Origin: Marinicellulosiphila megalodicopiae
GTDB lineage: Bacteria > Pseudomonadota > Gammaproteobacteria > Pseudomonadales > Natronospirillaceae
Assembly: GCF_045862395.1 (NCBI RefSeq)
Contig: NZ_AP023087.1
Location: 1,860,001 to 1,924,000 of the forward strand
Direction: 5' to 3'
DNA: 64,000 nt
Below the pieces are notes generated by a model, which did no database searches, was not told the DNA's origin, and worked only from the letters and a program-made list of their open reading frames with translations. Below are positions 42,841 to 50,709 of the stretch, one piece after another. The translations under genes and the position numbers were made by a program. Numbering within the stretch: position 1 is the stretch's first letter; every line of letters begins with the position of its first letter.

Positions 42841-43869
42841 ATGACTGTACTTCGAATTGGTGAATTTGAAATATATCCAGGTGAACAGCGTCAAATAGAA
42901 TTGCCCGTTGCAAAATTATATACCGATGCGGATGTGTCACTGCCTGTATATATTATTCGAGCGAAAAAACCAGGGCCGACTATTTTTATCAGTGCAGCCG
43001 TGCACGGCGATGAATTAAATGGCATTGAAATTATTCGTCGATTAATTGGGCAAAAGAACTTTAAAATCATACGAGGTACCGTCATAGCAGTGCCGATGGT
43101 AAATGTATATGGCGTGGTGAATCAATCTCGTTATATGCCTGATCGAAGAGATTTAAACCGTTGTTTTCCAGGCTCCGCAAAAGGCTCATTAGCCGGTCGT
43201 GTTGCGCATATTTTTCTAAATGAAATTGTTAAGCATTGCGACTATGGTATTGATTTACATACAGGTGCTATCCATCGATCCAATTTGCCCCAAATTCGTG
43301 CAAATATTAATGATGATGAAACCCAAATATTAGCAAAAGCATTTGGAGTGTCGGTGATTTTAAATTCCGATGTGGTGGATGGTTCATTACGTGAAGCTGC
43401 TGTTAAAAATGATACTAAAGTTTTGTTATATGAGGCTGGTGAAGCGTTACGTTTTGATGAGTTTTCAATTCGTTCTGGTATAAAAGGGATCGAAAACGTA
43501 TTAAAACATTTGGGATTAATGCGTAAAACAGCAAGCAAAAAGAAATTACGTGAACCTTATATTGCTCGAAGTAGTGGTTGGCATCGAGCAAATGCAAGTG
43601 GTATTGTGAATAATAAAGTAAACCTTGGTGATCAAATTACAAAAGGCGACGTGCTTGCTGAAATTGGATCCCCTTATGGTGAAGTGATTGGCGAAGTTGT
43701 CGCAACACGTTCTGGTATATTAATTGGAAGGCAAAATATTCCGTTAGTTCAGGAAGGCGAAGCGATGTTTCATATTGCTTATTTTACTGAAGATGATGAA
43801 GAAATTGCCGAGCATATTGAAATTGCACAGGATACTTTGTTACCTGAAAGCGAATCTATAATAATTTAA
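42841..43869 (+). CDS. Succinylglutamate desuccinylase/aspartoacylase (AstE/AspA) family protein
   Basis: Predicted zinc carboxypeptidase-like hydrolase. 342 residues with the zinc motif H-G-D-E near residue 55 (AAVHGDELNG), RDLNRCFPG near 102 and the third ligand His in DYGIDLHTGA near 136, then a C-terminal beta domain (SSGWHRANASGIV onward). The rimK linkage suggests that it trims a glutamate-type modification, but this is inferred. Confidence 0.92.
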   Translation: MTVLRIGEFEIYPGEQRQIELPVAKLYTDADVSLPVYIIRAKKPGPTIFISAAVHGDELNGIEIIRRLIGQKNFKIIRGTVIAVPMVNVYGVVNQSRYMPDRRDLNRCFPGSAKGSLAGRVAHIFLNEIVKHCDYGIDLHTGAIHRSNLPQIRANINDDETQILAKAFGVSVILNSDVVDGSLREAAVKNDTKVLLYEAGEALRFDEFSIRSGIKGIENVLKHLGLMRKTASKKKLREPYIARSSGWHRANASGIVNNKVNLGDQITKGDVLAEIGSPYGEVIGEVVATRSGILIGRQNIPLVQEGEAMFHIAYFTEDDEEIAEHIEIAQDTLLPESESIII

Positions 43870-43939
43870 ATACAAAATAACTGTTCAATTAATGGATATG
43901 TTTTTAATTGAACAGTTAGAATATTTTTAAGGGAAACTT

Positions 43940-44389
43940 ATGAATACAGAAAATAAAATTATCATCGGTCGACTGGAGTCAATTGATTTACCATTACTTA
44001 AAATTAAAGATTTGCAAGTAAGGGTGGATACTGGCGCAAAAACTTCATCAATTCATGCTGACAATATTGTAAAAATTATCAAAGATGGAAAAAAATGTGT
44101 GTCATTTGATATCCATCCTGATATTCATAATGTGAATAAATTGATTTCATGTGTGGCACCAATTAGTGATATTCGTAAAATAAAATCTTCAAATGGTGAG
44201 TCAGAGCAACGTTATGTAATTAAAACGCCAGTGACGTTAGGTGCTCAAAAATGGGAAATAGAAATTACCTTGACTAACCGCGCAGATATGAATTATTTAA
44301 TGCTATTTGGGCGTGAAGCATTAGGCACTCAATTTTTAGTGGATGCCTCTGAAGTATTTTTACAATCCACAGGCGATGCAGCAGAGTAA
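43940..44389 (+). CDS. RimB-like ATP-dependent zinc protease family protein (retropepsin fold)
   Basis: 149 residues. Aspartic-protease-like motif VDTGAKTSSIHA near residue 28, later LFGREALGTQFLVDAS near 120. This family (once called ATP-dependent zinc protease, DUF785) occurs beside rimK, and in Pseudomonas RimB modulates RimK. Ends the rimK operon, with a strong terminator after it. Confidence 0.87.
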   Translation: MNTENKIIIGRLESIDLPLLKIKDLQVRVDTGAKTSSIHADNIVKIIKDGKKCVSFDIHPDIHNVNKLISCVAPISDIRKIKSSNGESEQRYVIKTPVTLGAQKWEIEITLTNRADMNYLMLFGREALGTQFLVDASEVFLQSTGDAAE

Positions 44390-44414
44390 GTAAATACCTG
44401 TGATGCGTTTTATT

Positions 44415-44447
44415 AAGGCCTTTAAATTTTATTTAAGGGCCTTTTTT
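44415..44447 (+). terminator. Terminator of the rimK operon
   Basis: Stem AAGGCC-TTTAAAT / ATTTAAG-GGCCTT with one bulge, then a T tract. Confidence 0.9.
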
Positions 44448-44551
44448 GTGTTCGGGATTTCATTTTTGAGAAATTAAACTGGTCCACTAGACTGGTGTAA
44501 GCTGTGGACGTATAGTTCAATCAATATTAATTTAAAACTAAGTGAGAAAAA

Positions 44552-45292
44552 ATGGAGCTTTTGACATTAACAATTGTGGCATTGACATTAATGATTGTCT
44601 TTACTTTGGAAGTGATTGCGCCAGCCTCTAAAAATCACTGCGATCGTCGTTGGATGATTTTGTCTGGTGTTATTACTGCTTTTCAATCGGTATTCACAAT
44701 TGGTTCTGGAATCGTGTTTGCGCAAACATTTAAAGCCATTTCCTTATTTCATTTTAATAACTTTCACATGTTTATTCAGGGGGTGCTAGGATTTTTACTC
44801 ACCAGTTTCGTGGCATATTGGTGGCATCGTGCTATGCATAAATTTGATGTGTTATGGCGCGTATTTCATCAGTTGCATCATAGTCCAAGTAGAATTGAAT
44901 CCTTAACTTCATTCTATTTGCATCCATTTGATGGTATTGCCGCTACTTTATTAAATGCACTGTGCTGTTACCTTGTTTTAGGAGTAAATGCCTATGGGGC
45001 TGCTGTGAGTTTAATCATTGCGGCTGTTTATAATATTTACATTCATTCAGATTTAAAAACACCATTTTGGATTGGGTTTATATTACAACGTCCAGAAATG
45101 CATCGAGTGCATCATAAGCGAATGCATCATTCTCAAAATTATGGATTAGCAATTTGGGATGGTATGTTTGGTACTTTTTTGAATCCGAAAGAATATATTC
45201 AAGAAGTTGGATTTGATCAACAAAGAGAGCATCGAATTTATGACATGCTTAAAATGAAAGACGTTTATAAAACCAAAATGAAAACTAAATGA
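44552..45292 (+). CDS. Sterol desaturase / fatty-acid hydroxylase family protein
   Basis: 246-residue integral membrane di-iron enzyme. Histidine clusters are complete: HRAMH (about residue 92), HQLHH (about 110) and HRVHH-K-R-M-HH (about 186), with four or so hydrophobic segments. Family members hydroxylate or desaturate lipids and carotenoids; the substrate is unknown. Ribosome site GTGAGAAA. Confidence 0.92.
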   Translation: MELLTLTIVALTLMIVFTLEVIAPASKNHCDRRWMILSGVITAFQSVFTIGSGIVFAQTFKAISLFHFNNFHMFIQGVLGFLLTSFVAYWWHRAMHKFDVLWRVFHQLHHSPSRIESLTSFYLHPFDGIAATLLNALCCYLVLGVNAYGAAVSLIIAAVYNIYIHSDLKTPFWIGFILQRPEMHRVHHKRMHHSQNYGLAIWDGMFGTFLNPKEYIQEVGFDQQREHRIYDMLKMKDVYKTKMKTK

Positions 45293-45485
45293 AAAACTAA
45301 AGGAGAGTAATTTTCAGATGCCACAGCGAACTTTGATCGAATAGATATAATGCGTTATTGTGCAGAACAAATCCATAATGTTTATCTTGCTAGTTCAAAT
45401 CGGGAGTTTTGTGTGGTTCAATCAACAGTTGAATCGTTTCAATTAATTGTAACTAGTTTTTGTGATCACAAAGGTTGATTTTAAT

Positions 45486-45854
45486 ATGTATATCGGCGAC
45501 GTCAGTAAATTAACCGGTTTGACTGTAAAAACGATACGGTTTTATGAACAAAAAAAGTTGATATCTATCCCTGAAAGAAAAGGACGATATCGAATTTACA
45601 ATCAAAAAATAATTGATCAATTATTTTTGATAATTAAAGCAAAGTCTTTAGGATTTACATTAAATCAATTTTTTGAAATTCAGAAATTATCTAGTTCAAA
45701 AAATATGTTGCAAGATAGTGATTCAATAGACTGGTCTGTTGTATTTGAATATTTAGAAAATATGCAGTTAACAAAAAAACATACAATTTTAAAAATAGAA
45801 AACGAAATTAATGAAATTGAAACAATGAAATTGGAAATCAAAGAGTGTTTTTAA
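45486..45854 (+). CDS. MerR family transcriptional regulator
   Basis: 122 residues. Winged HTH at the start (MYIGDVSKLTGLTVKTIRFYEQKKLI), RYRIYNQKIIDQL, and a C-terminal coiled dimerisation helix. No cysteine pattern for metal binding is seen (only one Cys, near the end), so it likely senses an organic or redox signal. Start at 45486 follows the family; an upstream ATT/ATG-like codon adds eight residues. Its likely target promoter lies seven bases after its stop. Confidence 0.9.
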   Translation: MYIGDVSKLTGLTVKTIRFYEQKKLISIPERKGRYRIYNQKIIDQLFLIIKAKSLGFTLNQFFEIQKLSSSKNMLQDSDSIDWSVVFEYLENMQLTKKHTILKIENEINEIETMKLEIKECF

Positions 45855-45860
45855 TTTAAT

Positions 45861-45892
45861 TTGACTCTCCCCGTTAGGGGAGGCTCTATTAT
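45861..45892 (+). promoter_or_regulatory. MerR-type promoter and operator before the oxidoreductase gene
   Basis: TTGACT (45861-45866) and TATTAT (45887-45892) are 20 bases apart, too far for normal sigma-70 use. The dyad CTCCCC-GTTA-GGGGAG (45867-45882) fills the spacer. This over-long spacer with central dyad is the classic arrangement untwisted by MerR-family activators. A second perfect inverted repeat, CTCTATTATAAA / TTTATAATAGAG (45884-45895, 45901-45912), overlaps the -10 and leader and may form a hairpin before the ribosome site. Confidence 0.8.
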
Positions 45893-45920
45893 AAAATGAA
45901 TTTATAATAGAGTAGAAAAA

Positions 45921-46502
45921 ATGCCTAATTCACAACCAATCACATTACTGATCAATGCTAATCCAAAATCAACCAGCTTTTGTCATGCAATCATTAAAAC
46001 CATACACGCGCAACTGATTTTAAAAGATGAAGTTGTTCATCTTTATGAATTAAATGATTTGAGTTTTAATGTGGATTTGCCTGAAGGTTACGCTAAAGCT
46101 TTGACATTAGAGGCGGACTTAATTCGCTTTACTCAATCTTTACAAAATGCATCCAATATTATTATAGTGACACCGGTTTGGTGGGGTGGTTTGCCTGCAA
46201 AATTCAAAGGATTAATTGATCGAGTGTTTGTTCCTGGTGTTGCTTTTCGTTTTGAGAAAAACAAGTCTTTACCCATTCAATTGTTAAAAGGTAAAACGGC
46301 TCAGTTAATTTTTACTTTAGATACACCTGTGTTTTATTTTAAATTTTGGCAAAAAGCGCCAGCGGTAAATGAACTTGAAAAGACGATTCTTAATTTTTGT
46401 GGAGTGAAGGTAACTAAAAAAATATATTTTTCACCTCTTGTTAAATCGAATGCTGCCGATCGTAATAAATGGTTGAAAAAAGTAGGGGAGATATTTAAAT
46501 GA
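45921..46502 (+). CDS. NAD(P)H-dependent oxidoreductase, flavodoxin-like (quinone-reductase type)
   Basis: 193 residues with a flavodoxin-like fold: LLINANPKSTSFCHAI near residue 9 (FMN phosphate loop), IIVTPVWWGGLPAKFKGLIDRVFVPGVAF near 82 (typical NQO/ModB/KefF-like block). Predicted FMN reduction of quinones, nitro or azo compounds. Probably induced by the MerR protein encoded just upstream. Confidence 0.9.
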   Translation: MPNSQPITLLINANPKSTSFCHAIIKTIHAQLILKDEVVHLYELNDLSFNVDLPEGYAKALTLEADLIRFTQSLQNASNIIIVTPVWWGGLPAKFKGLIDRVFVPGVAFRFEKNKSLPIQLLKGKTAQLIFTLDTPVFYFKFWQKAPAVNELEKTILNFCGVKVTKKIYFSPLVKSNAADRNKWLKKVGEIFK

Positions 46503-46506
46503 ATAA

Positions 46507-46528
46507 AAAAACCAGCCTAGGCTGGTTT
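46507..46528. terminator. Bidirectional terminator after the oxidoreductase gene
   Basis: Perfect palindrome: AAAACCAGCC, TA, GGCTGGTTTT; serves the convergent Bor-like genes too. Confidence 0.9.
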
Positions 46529-46550
46529 TATAAATAAATTATATTAACGT

Positions 46551-46874
46551 TTATTCAGCACTGACAGATGCACAAGAAATTTCAGTGTTGTTCATTGACC
46601 ATGAACCTGGAATTCTAATTGCCGAGGTAAGAATAGAATTTAACAATGCAGTTCCGAACTTTGTTTCTACTTTAACTGATGACCACTCTTTATTGTCACC
46701 ACATGTGCCTTTTAAATCTAAAGGAGCTGAAACTTCAACTAAAGCAAATACTGCATGATGATGTATACTTTTTTTAACGACATGACCAGTTTTATTGCCG
46801 TTATCGAAATAAATAGTTGAGCAGCTTGAACTAATAAGGATAGTTGCTAATAAACCTAATTTTAAAATATTCAT
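46551..46874 (-). CDS. Bor-like small lipoprotein, diverged
   Basis: 107 residues with a lipoprotein signal (MNILKLGLLATILISSSC). HHHAVFALVEV and GTCGDN correspond in position to the HHF and ICGG elements of Bor, and the end has a Cys after a hydrophobic glycine/leucine stretch, so it looks like a diverged paralogue of its upstream neighbour. GGAGA precedes the ATG at 46874. Overlap is avoided by 13 bases with the gene before it. Confidence 0.6.
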   Translation of the reverse strand: MNILKLGLLATILISSSCSTIYFDNGNKTGHVVKKSIHHHAVFALVEVSAPLDLKGTCGDNKEWSSVKVETKFGTALLNSILTSAIRIPGSWSMNNTEISCASVSAE

Positions 46875-46887
46875 ATAATTTCTCCTA

Positions 46888-47175
46888 TTAACACCAAACT
46901 TCAACGGTTTTTGGTGTATAAATTCCTATAGTTAAGCCAGCCAAGAGACCATTTACGAATGAGGTTTTTGCTCTCATTTGTTTTGGAGCTACGTTTCCAC
47001 AAATTGATACAACATCAATATGGCGTTCACCTAACGGTCCACCAAAATAGAAAGGTACAGTTGCTTTGTAAGTAGCAGGACCGCTTACTTCAACAGGAGA
47101 GGGTTTGATTGTTACGTTTGAACAGCTAACTGTTGTTGCTATTATTATCGTTCCAATTAAAAGTTTTAGTTTCAT
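46888..47175 (-). CDS. Bor family lipoprotein
   Basis: 95 residues: lipoprotein signal with lipobox T-V-S-C near residue 18, then the family's ICGN and the diagnostic end TSFVNGLLAGLTIGIYTPKT-V-E-V-W-C, nearly as in lambda Bor. Bor is an outer-membrane lipoprotein linked to serum resistance in lambda lysogens; in marine bacteria its role is unclear. Here it is not near phage genes. AGGAA ribosome site. Confidence 0.85.
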   Translation of the reverse strand: MKLKLLIGTIIIATTVSCSNVTIKPSPVEVSGPATYKATVPFYFGGPLGERHIDVVSICGNVAPKQMRAKTSFVNGLLAGLTIGIYTPKTVEVWC

Positions 47176-47254
47176 TTTTTATTCCTATATTAAAAAAACG
47201 TGAATATATATTAAATTGAGATAAATCTCAATTTGATATTATCGATAAAAATAT

Positions 47255-47298
47255 GACACTTATATAAAGTGGATGTGAGCTATAAGTGTCGTATTTTT
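47255..47298. terminator. Terminator between gatB and the Bor-like genes
   Basis: 10-bp perfect stem GACACTTATA (47255-47264) / TATAAGTGTC (47281-47290) with T-rich tails on both sides; loop 16 bases. Confidence 0.75.
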
Positions 47299-48732
47299 TT
47301 AACCTTGCAGTTTAGACTTCAATAATCCATTAACCTGACCCGGATTCGCTTGACCTTTTGATGCTTTCATCACTTGACCTACGAAGAAACCGAAAAGCTG
47401 TTCTTTACCGCCACGGTATTGTTCAACTTGGCCTGGGTTGTTAGCAATTACGTCATCAATTAATGCTTCAATTGCACCAGAATCCGTAACTTGTTTTAAG
47501 CCACGTTTTTCAATGATTTCATCAGTGGTGCCTTCACCTTCCCACAATCCTTCAAATACGGTTTTCGCCATTTTAGATGAAATGGTATTGTCTTTGATGC
47601 GGTTGATCATGGCTGCTAAATCATCAGAAGATACTGGGCTGTTTTCAATGTCTATTAAGTTTTTGTTTAACAAACTTGCAAGATCACCCATGATCCAGTT
47701 GGTTGATAATTTTGGCTCAGATGTGATTTTGGCAACTGCTTCAAAATAATGGGCCATTTCTTTGGTTGCGGTTAATACAGACGCGTCGTATTTGCTTAAT
47801 GAATATTCATCCATAAAACGCGCTTGTTTTGCCTCTGGTAATTCAGGCAAAGTTGCACGAATCGCTTCAACGTATTCTGTTGTAATCACAACGGGCAATA
47901 AATCGGGTTCTGGGAAATAACGATAATCGTTTGCTACTTCTTTTGAGCGCATTGGACGAGTTTCATTTTTCTCTGAATCATACAAACGTGTTTCTTGTGT
48001 GATTGTGCCGCCGTTTTCTAATATTTCAGCTTGGCGTTCCACTTCTACTGCAATCGCTTTTTCTACAAAACGAAATGAGTTTAAGTTTTTAAGCTCAGTA
48101 CGTGTCCCGAATTCTTCTTGACCTTCTGGGCGTAAAGAGATGTTTACATCACAACGCATTGAACCTTCAGCCATGTTACCGTCAGAAATTTCTAGGTAAG
48201 TGATGATTGAGTGAATTTTTTTCAAATACGCAACGGCTTCTTTTGCGTTACGCATATCTGGCTCAGATACGATTTCTAACAATGTTGTAGAACAACGGTT
48301 TAAATCGATACCGGTTTGACCAGGGAATTCATTGTGTAATGATTTACCTGCATCTTCTTCTAAATGCGCGCGGGTCACACCAATTTTTTTGGTGCTGCCG
48401 TCGTCTAACATCACTTCTACTTCACCGATGCCCACAATTGGGTAATCCATCTGTGTGATTTGGTAGCCTTTCGGGCAATCTGGGTAGAAGTAGTTCTTAC
48501 GATCAAATACAGAGGTATAGCCAATTTCTGAATCGACGGCTAAGCCGAACATGACGGCTTTGCGAAGGGCGTCTTCGTTAAATACGGGTAACGCACCAGG
48601 CATTGCCATGTCAACGATTGACGCTTGTGTGTTCGGTGCAGCACCAAATTTAATGCTAGAACCTGAAAAGATTTTTGTGTTGGTTAAAAGCTGTGCGTGG
48701 ATTTCTAATCCAATGACGATTTCCCATTTCAT
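47299..48732 (-). CDS. gatB: Asp-tRNA(Asn)/Glu-tRNA(Gln) amidotransferase subunit B
   Basis: Kinase/tRNA-binding subunit of GatCAB, which amidates misacylated tRNAs. 477 residues: WEIVIGLEIHAQL at the start, DRKNYFYPDCPKGYQITQ near 84, HLEEDAGKSLH near 125, GSMRCDVNISLRP near 188, and the C-terminal YqeY-like helical tail ending VNGLLKSKLQG. Last gene of the gatC-gatA-gatB operon, 12 bases after gatA. Confidence 0.97.
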   Translation of the reverse strand: MKWEIVIGLEIHAQLLTNTKIFSGSSIKFGAAPNTQASIVDMAMPGALPVFNEDALRKAVMFGLAVDSEIGYTSVFDRKNYFYPDCPKGYQITQMDYPIVGIGEVEVMLDDGSTKKIGVTRAHLEEDAGKSLHNEFPGQTGIDLNRCSTTLLEIVSEPDMRNAKEAVAYLKKIHSIITYLEISDGNMAEGSMRCDVNISLRPEGQEEFGTRTELKNLNSFRFVEKAIAVEVERQAEILENGGTITQETRLYDSEKNETRPMRSKEVANDYRYFPEPDLLPVVITTEYVEAIRATLPELPEAKQARFMDEYSLSKYDASVLTATKEMAHYFEAVAKITSEPKLSTNWIMGDLASLLNKNLIDIENSPVSSDDLAAMINRIKDNTISSKMAKTVFEGLWEGEGTTDEIIEKRGLKQVTDSGAIEALIDDVIANNPGQVEQYRGGKEQLFGFFVGQVMKASKGQANPGQVNGLLKSKLQG

Positions 48733-48744
48733 ATTAAATCCTCC

Positions 48745-50196
48745 TTATGCTTTCGCTGGCGTAAGTGTGTGCCAGTTAGTTGCTAGTTGATATTTATGCG
48801 CAAGATTTAATAACTTCGCTTCGTCAAAATAATTACCGACAATCTGTAAACCCACTGGTAATCCGTTTGCCATACCTGCTGGTACTGACATGCCTGGAAG
48901 ACCGGCTAAGTTTAATGACACTGTGTAAATGTCTTCTAGATAGGCAGAAACTGGATCTGAGTTTTTGTCACCAATATTCCAAGGAGAATTCGGTGTCGTT
49001 GGACCCATAATGACGTCCACTTCTTTAAACGCGTTTTCGTAATCGTTTTTAATTAAGCGACGTAATTGCTGTGCTTTGCGGTAATATGCATCGTAAAATC
49101 CAGCAGAAAGTGCGTAAGTGCCCACCATAATACGGCGTTTCACTTCTTCACCAAACCCTTCTTGGCGAGTACGGCAGAACAAATCGTCTACGTCTTTTGG
49201 ATCTTCACAACGGTAACCGTAACGTACGCCATCGTAGCGAGAAAGGTTCGTTGATGCTTCAGCAGGCGCGATGATGTAGTAAGCAGGAATCGCTTCAGCG
49301 GTGCGAGGTAAAGAAATTTCTTTTACGATCGCGCCTTGTTTTTCAAATTCTTTAACGGCTAATTCAATCGCTTTTGCAATTTCAGGATCTAAACCTTCAC
49401 CAAAGTATTCTTTTGGTAAACCGATTCTTAATCCTTTGATGTCGTTATTTAAAGTGGCGGTGTAATCCGGCACTTCTTTATCTAAACAGGTTGAATCTTT
49501 AGGATCAAAACTCGCCATCACGTTCATCATTAATGCCGCGTCTTCAGCGGTTTTTGTCATTGGACCGCCTTGGTCTAATGATGATCCATAAGCAATCATG
49601 CCCCAACGAGATACACGACCATAAGTCGGTTTTAAACCCGTTAAACCACAAAATGATGCAGGTTGACGAATCGATCCGCCCGTATCTGTACCGGTTGCAG
49701 CAGGTGCTAATTGAGCAGCAACGACAGCTGCTGATCCACCAGAAGAACCGCCTGGTACTTTGTTTAAGTCCCAAGGATTTTTAGTTGGGCCGTAATAACT
49801 AGACTCTGTTGATGAACCCATCGCGAATTCATCTAAGTTCGTTTTACCTAAAGTAACGGTGCCCGCTGCGTTGAAATTTTCAACAACGGTAGAGTTATAA
49901 GGCGCTTTGAAGTTGTCCAGCATTTTTGAGCCACAAGAAGTACGAACGCCTTGAGTACAAAAAATATCTTTGTGAGCAATCGGTACACCAGTTAAAGGTG
50001 CTGCGTTGCCCGCTTTAATACGCGCATCGGCTGCTTTTGCTTGCTCTAGTGCTAATTCTTCAGTCACGGTGATGTAACCGTTAATGGCTGGATCTTCTTT
50101 TTTAATTTTTTCTAAGTAGGCGGTAGTTAACTCAACAGAAGAAAACTCACCTTTCGCTAACGAATCTGAAAGCGACTTTAAGGTTTTATCAAACAT
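48745..50196 (-). CDS. gatA: Asp-tRNA(Asn)/Glu-tRNA(Gln) amidotransferase subunit A
   Basis: Amidase subunit that frees ammonia from glutamine or asparagine. 483 residues with the amidase signature Ser-cisSer-Lys triad: Lys in PIAHKDIF near 75, Ser in TDTGGSIRQPASFCG near 170 and the GGSSGGSAA stretch near 150. Located between gatC (16 bases before) and gatB. Confidence 0.97.
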   Translation of the reverse strand: MFDKTLKSLSDSLAKGEFSSVELTTAYLEKIKKEDPAINGYITVTEELALEQAKAADARIKAGNAAPLTGVPIAHKDIFCTQGVRTSCGSKMLDNFKAPYNSTVVENFNAAGTVTLGKTNLDEFAMGSSTESSYYGPTKNPWDLNKVPGGSSGGSAAVVAAQLAPAATGTDTGGSIRQPASFCGLTGLKPTYGRVSRWGMIAYGSSLDQGGPMTKTAEDAALMMNVMASFDPKDSTCLDKEVPDYTATLNNDIKGLRIGLPKEYFGEGLDPEIAKAIELAVKEFEKQGAIVKEISLPRTAEAIPAYYIIAPAEASTNLSRYDGVRYGYRCEDPKDVDDLFCRTRQEGFGEEVKRRIMVGTYALSAGFYDAYYRKAQQLRRLIKNDYENAFKEVDVIMGPTTPNSPWNIGDKNSDPVSAYLEDIYTVSLNLAGLPGMSVPAGMANGLPVGLQIVGNYFDEAKLLNLAHKYQLATNWHTLTPAKA

Positions 50197-50211
50197 TTTG
50201 ATTCCTAATGG

Positions 50212-50499
50212 TTATTCAACAACTTTCGGTACTAAGAACAAGCCAGCTTCAGAAGAAGGGGCGTTGGATAGTAGGTTTTCGCGATCGTTTTTCTCTGTAA
50301 TCACATCTGCACGTAAACGCTGTGTCGCATCAAGCGGATTGGCTAACGGCTCGATGCCATCGGTATTCACAGATTGTAATTGATCCACTAAGGATAAGAT
50401 TTTGTTTAAACTTTCTAGGTTCTTTGGCAAATCTTCTTCAGAAACCCCAACACGGGCAAGATATGCAATGTTTTTCACTTCATCTATTGTCAGACTCAT
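50212..50499 (-). CDS. gatC: Asp-tRNA(Asn)/Glu-tRNA(Gln) amidotransferase subunit C
   Basis: 95 residues stabilising GatA-GatB: MSLTIDEVKNIAYLARVGVSEED at the start, then LNKILSLVDQLQ and GIEPLANPL near 52. ATG 50499 is chosen because AGGAGT lies five bases before it; two upstream codons are discarded. First gene of the operon. Confidence 0.95.
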   Translation of the reverse strand: MSLTIDEVKNIAYLARVGVSEEDLPKNLESLNKILSLVDQLQSVNTDGIEPLANPLDATQRLRADVITEKNDRENLLSNAPSSEAGLFLVPKVVE

Positions 50500-50652
50500 G
50501 ATCACTCCTACAGGTAAATTGTGGGCGGTATTGTACCTATAACTTCATGTAATTAAAACGTTCTTTATGCAGTGGGGCAGTTGATTTGAAAAGGTGAGAT
50601 CTGGTGAATAATATTTAGCGCTTTAAAGTGAAGAGGGGAATCTAAAATTTTT

Positions 50653-50693
50653 AAAAACACCAAGTTTATAACACTTTTAAACTTGGTGTTTTT
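50653..50693 (-). terminator. Terminator of the redox operon
   Basis: Perfect 15-bp inverted repeat, AAAAACACCAAGTTT (50653-50667) / AAACTTGGTGTTTTT (50679-50693), with further T on the minus strand. Separates the redox operon from gatC. Confidence 0.92.
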
Positions 50694-50709
50694 AGGGTTT
50701 TTGGTGTTT

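Noticed and set aside
46888..47175. Prophage remnant suspected from the Bor-like gene
   Set aside because: No integrase, structural or lysis genes nearby; neighbours are ordinary chromosomal genes.
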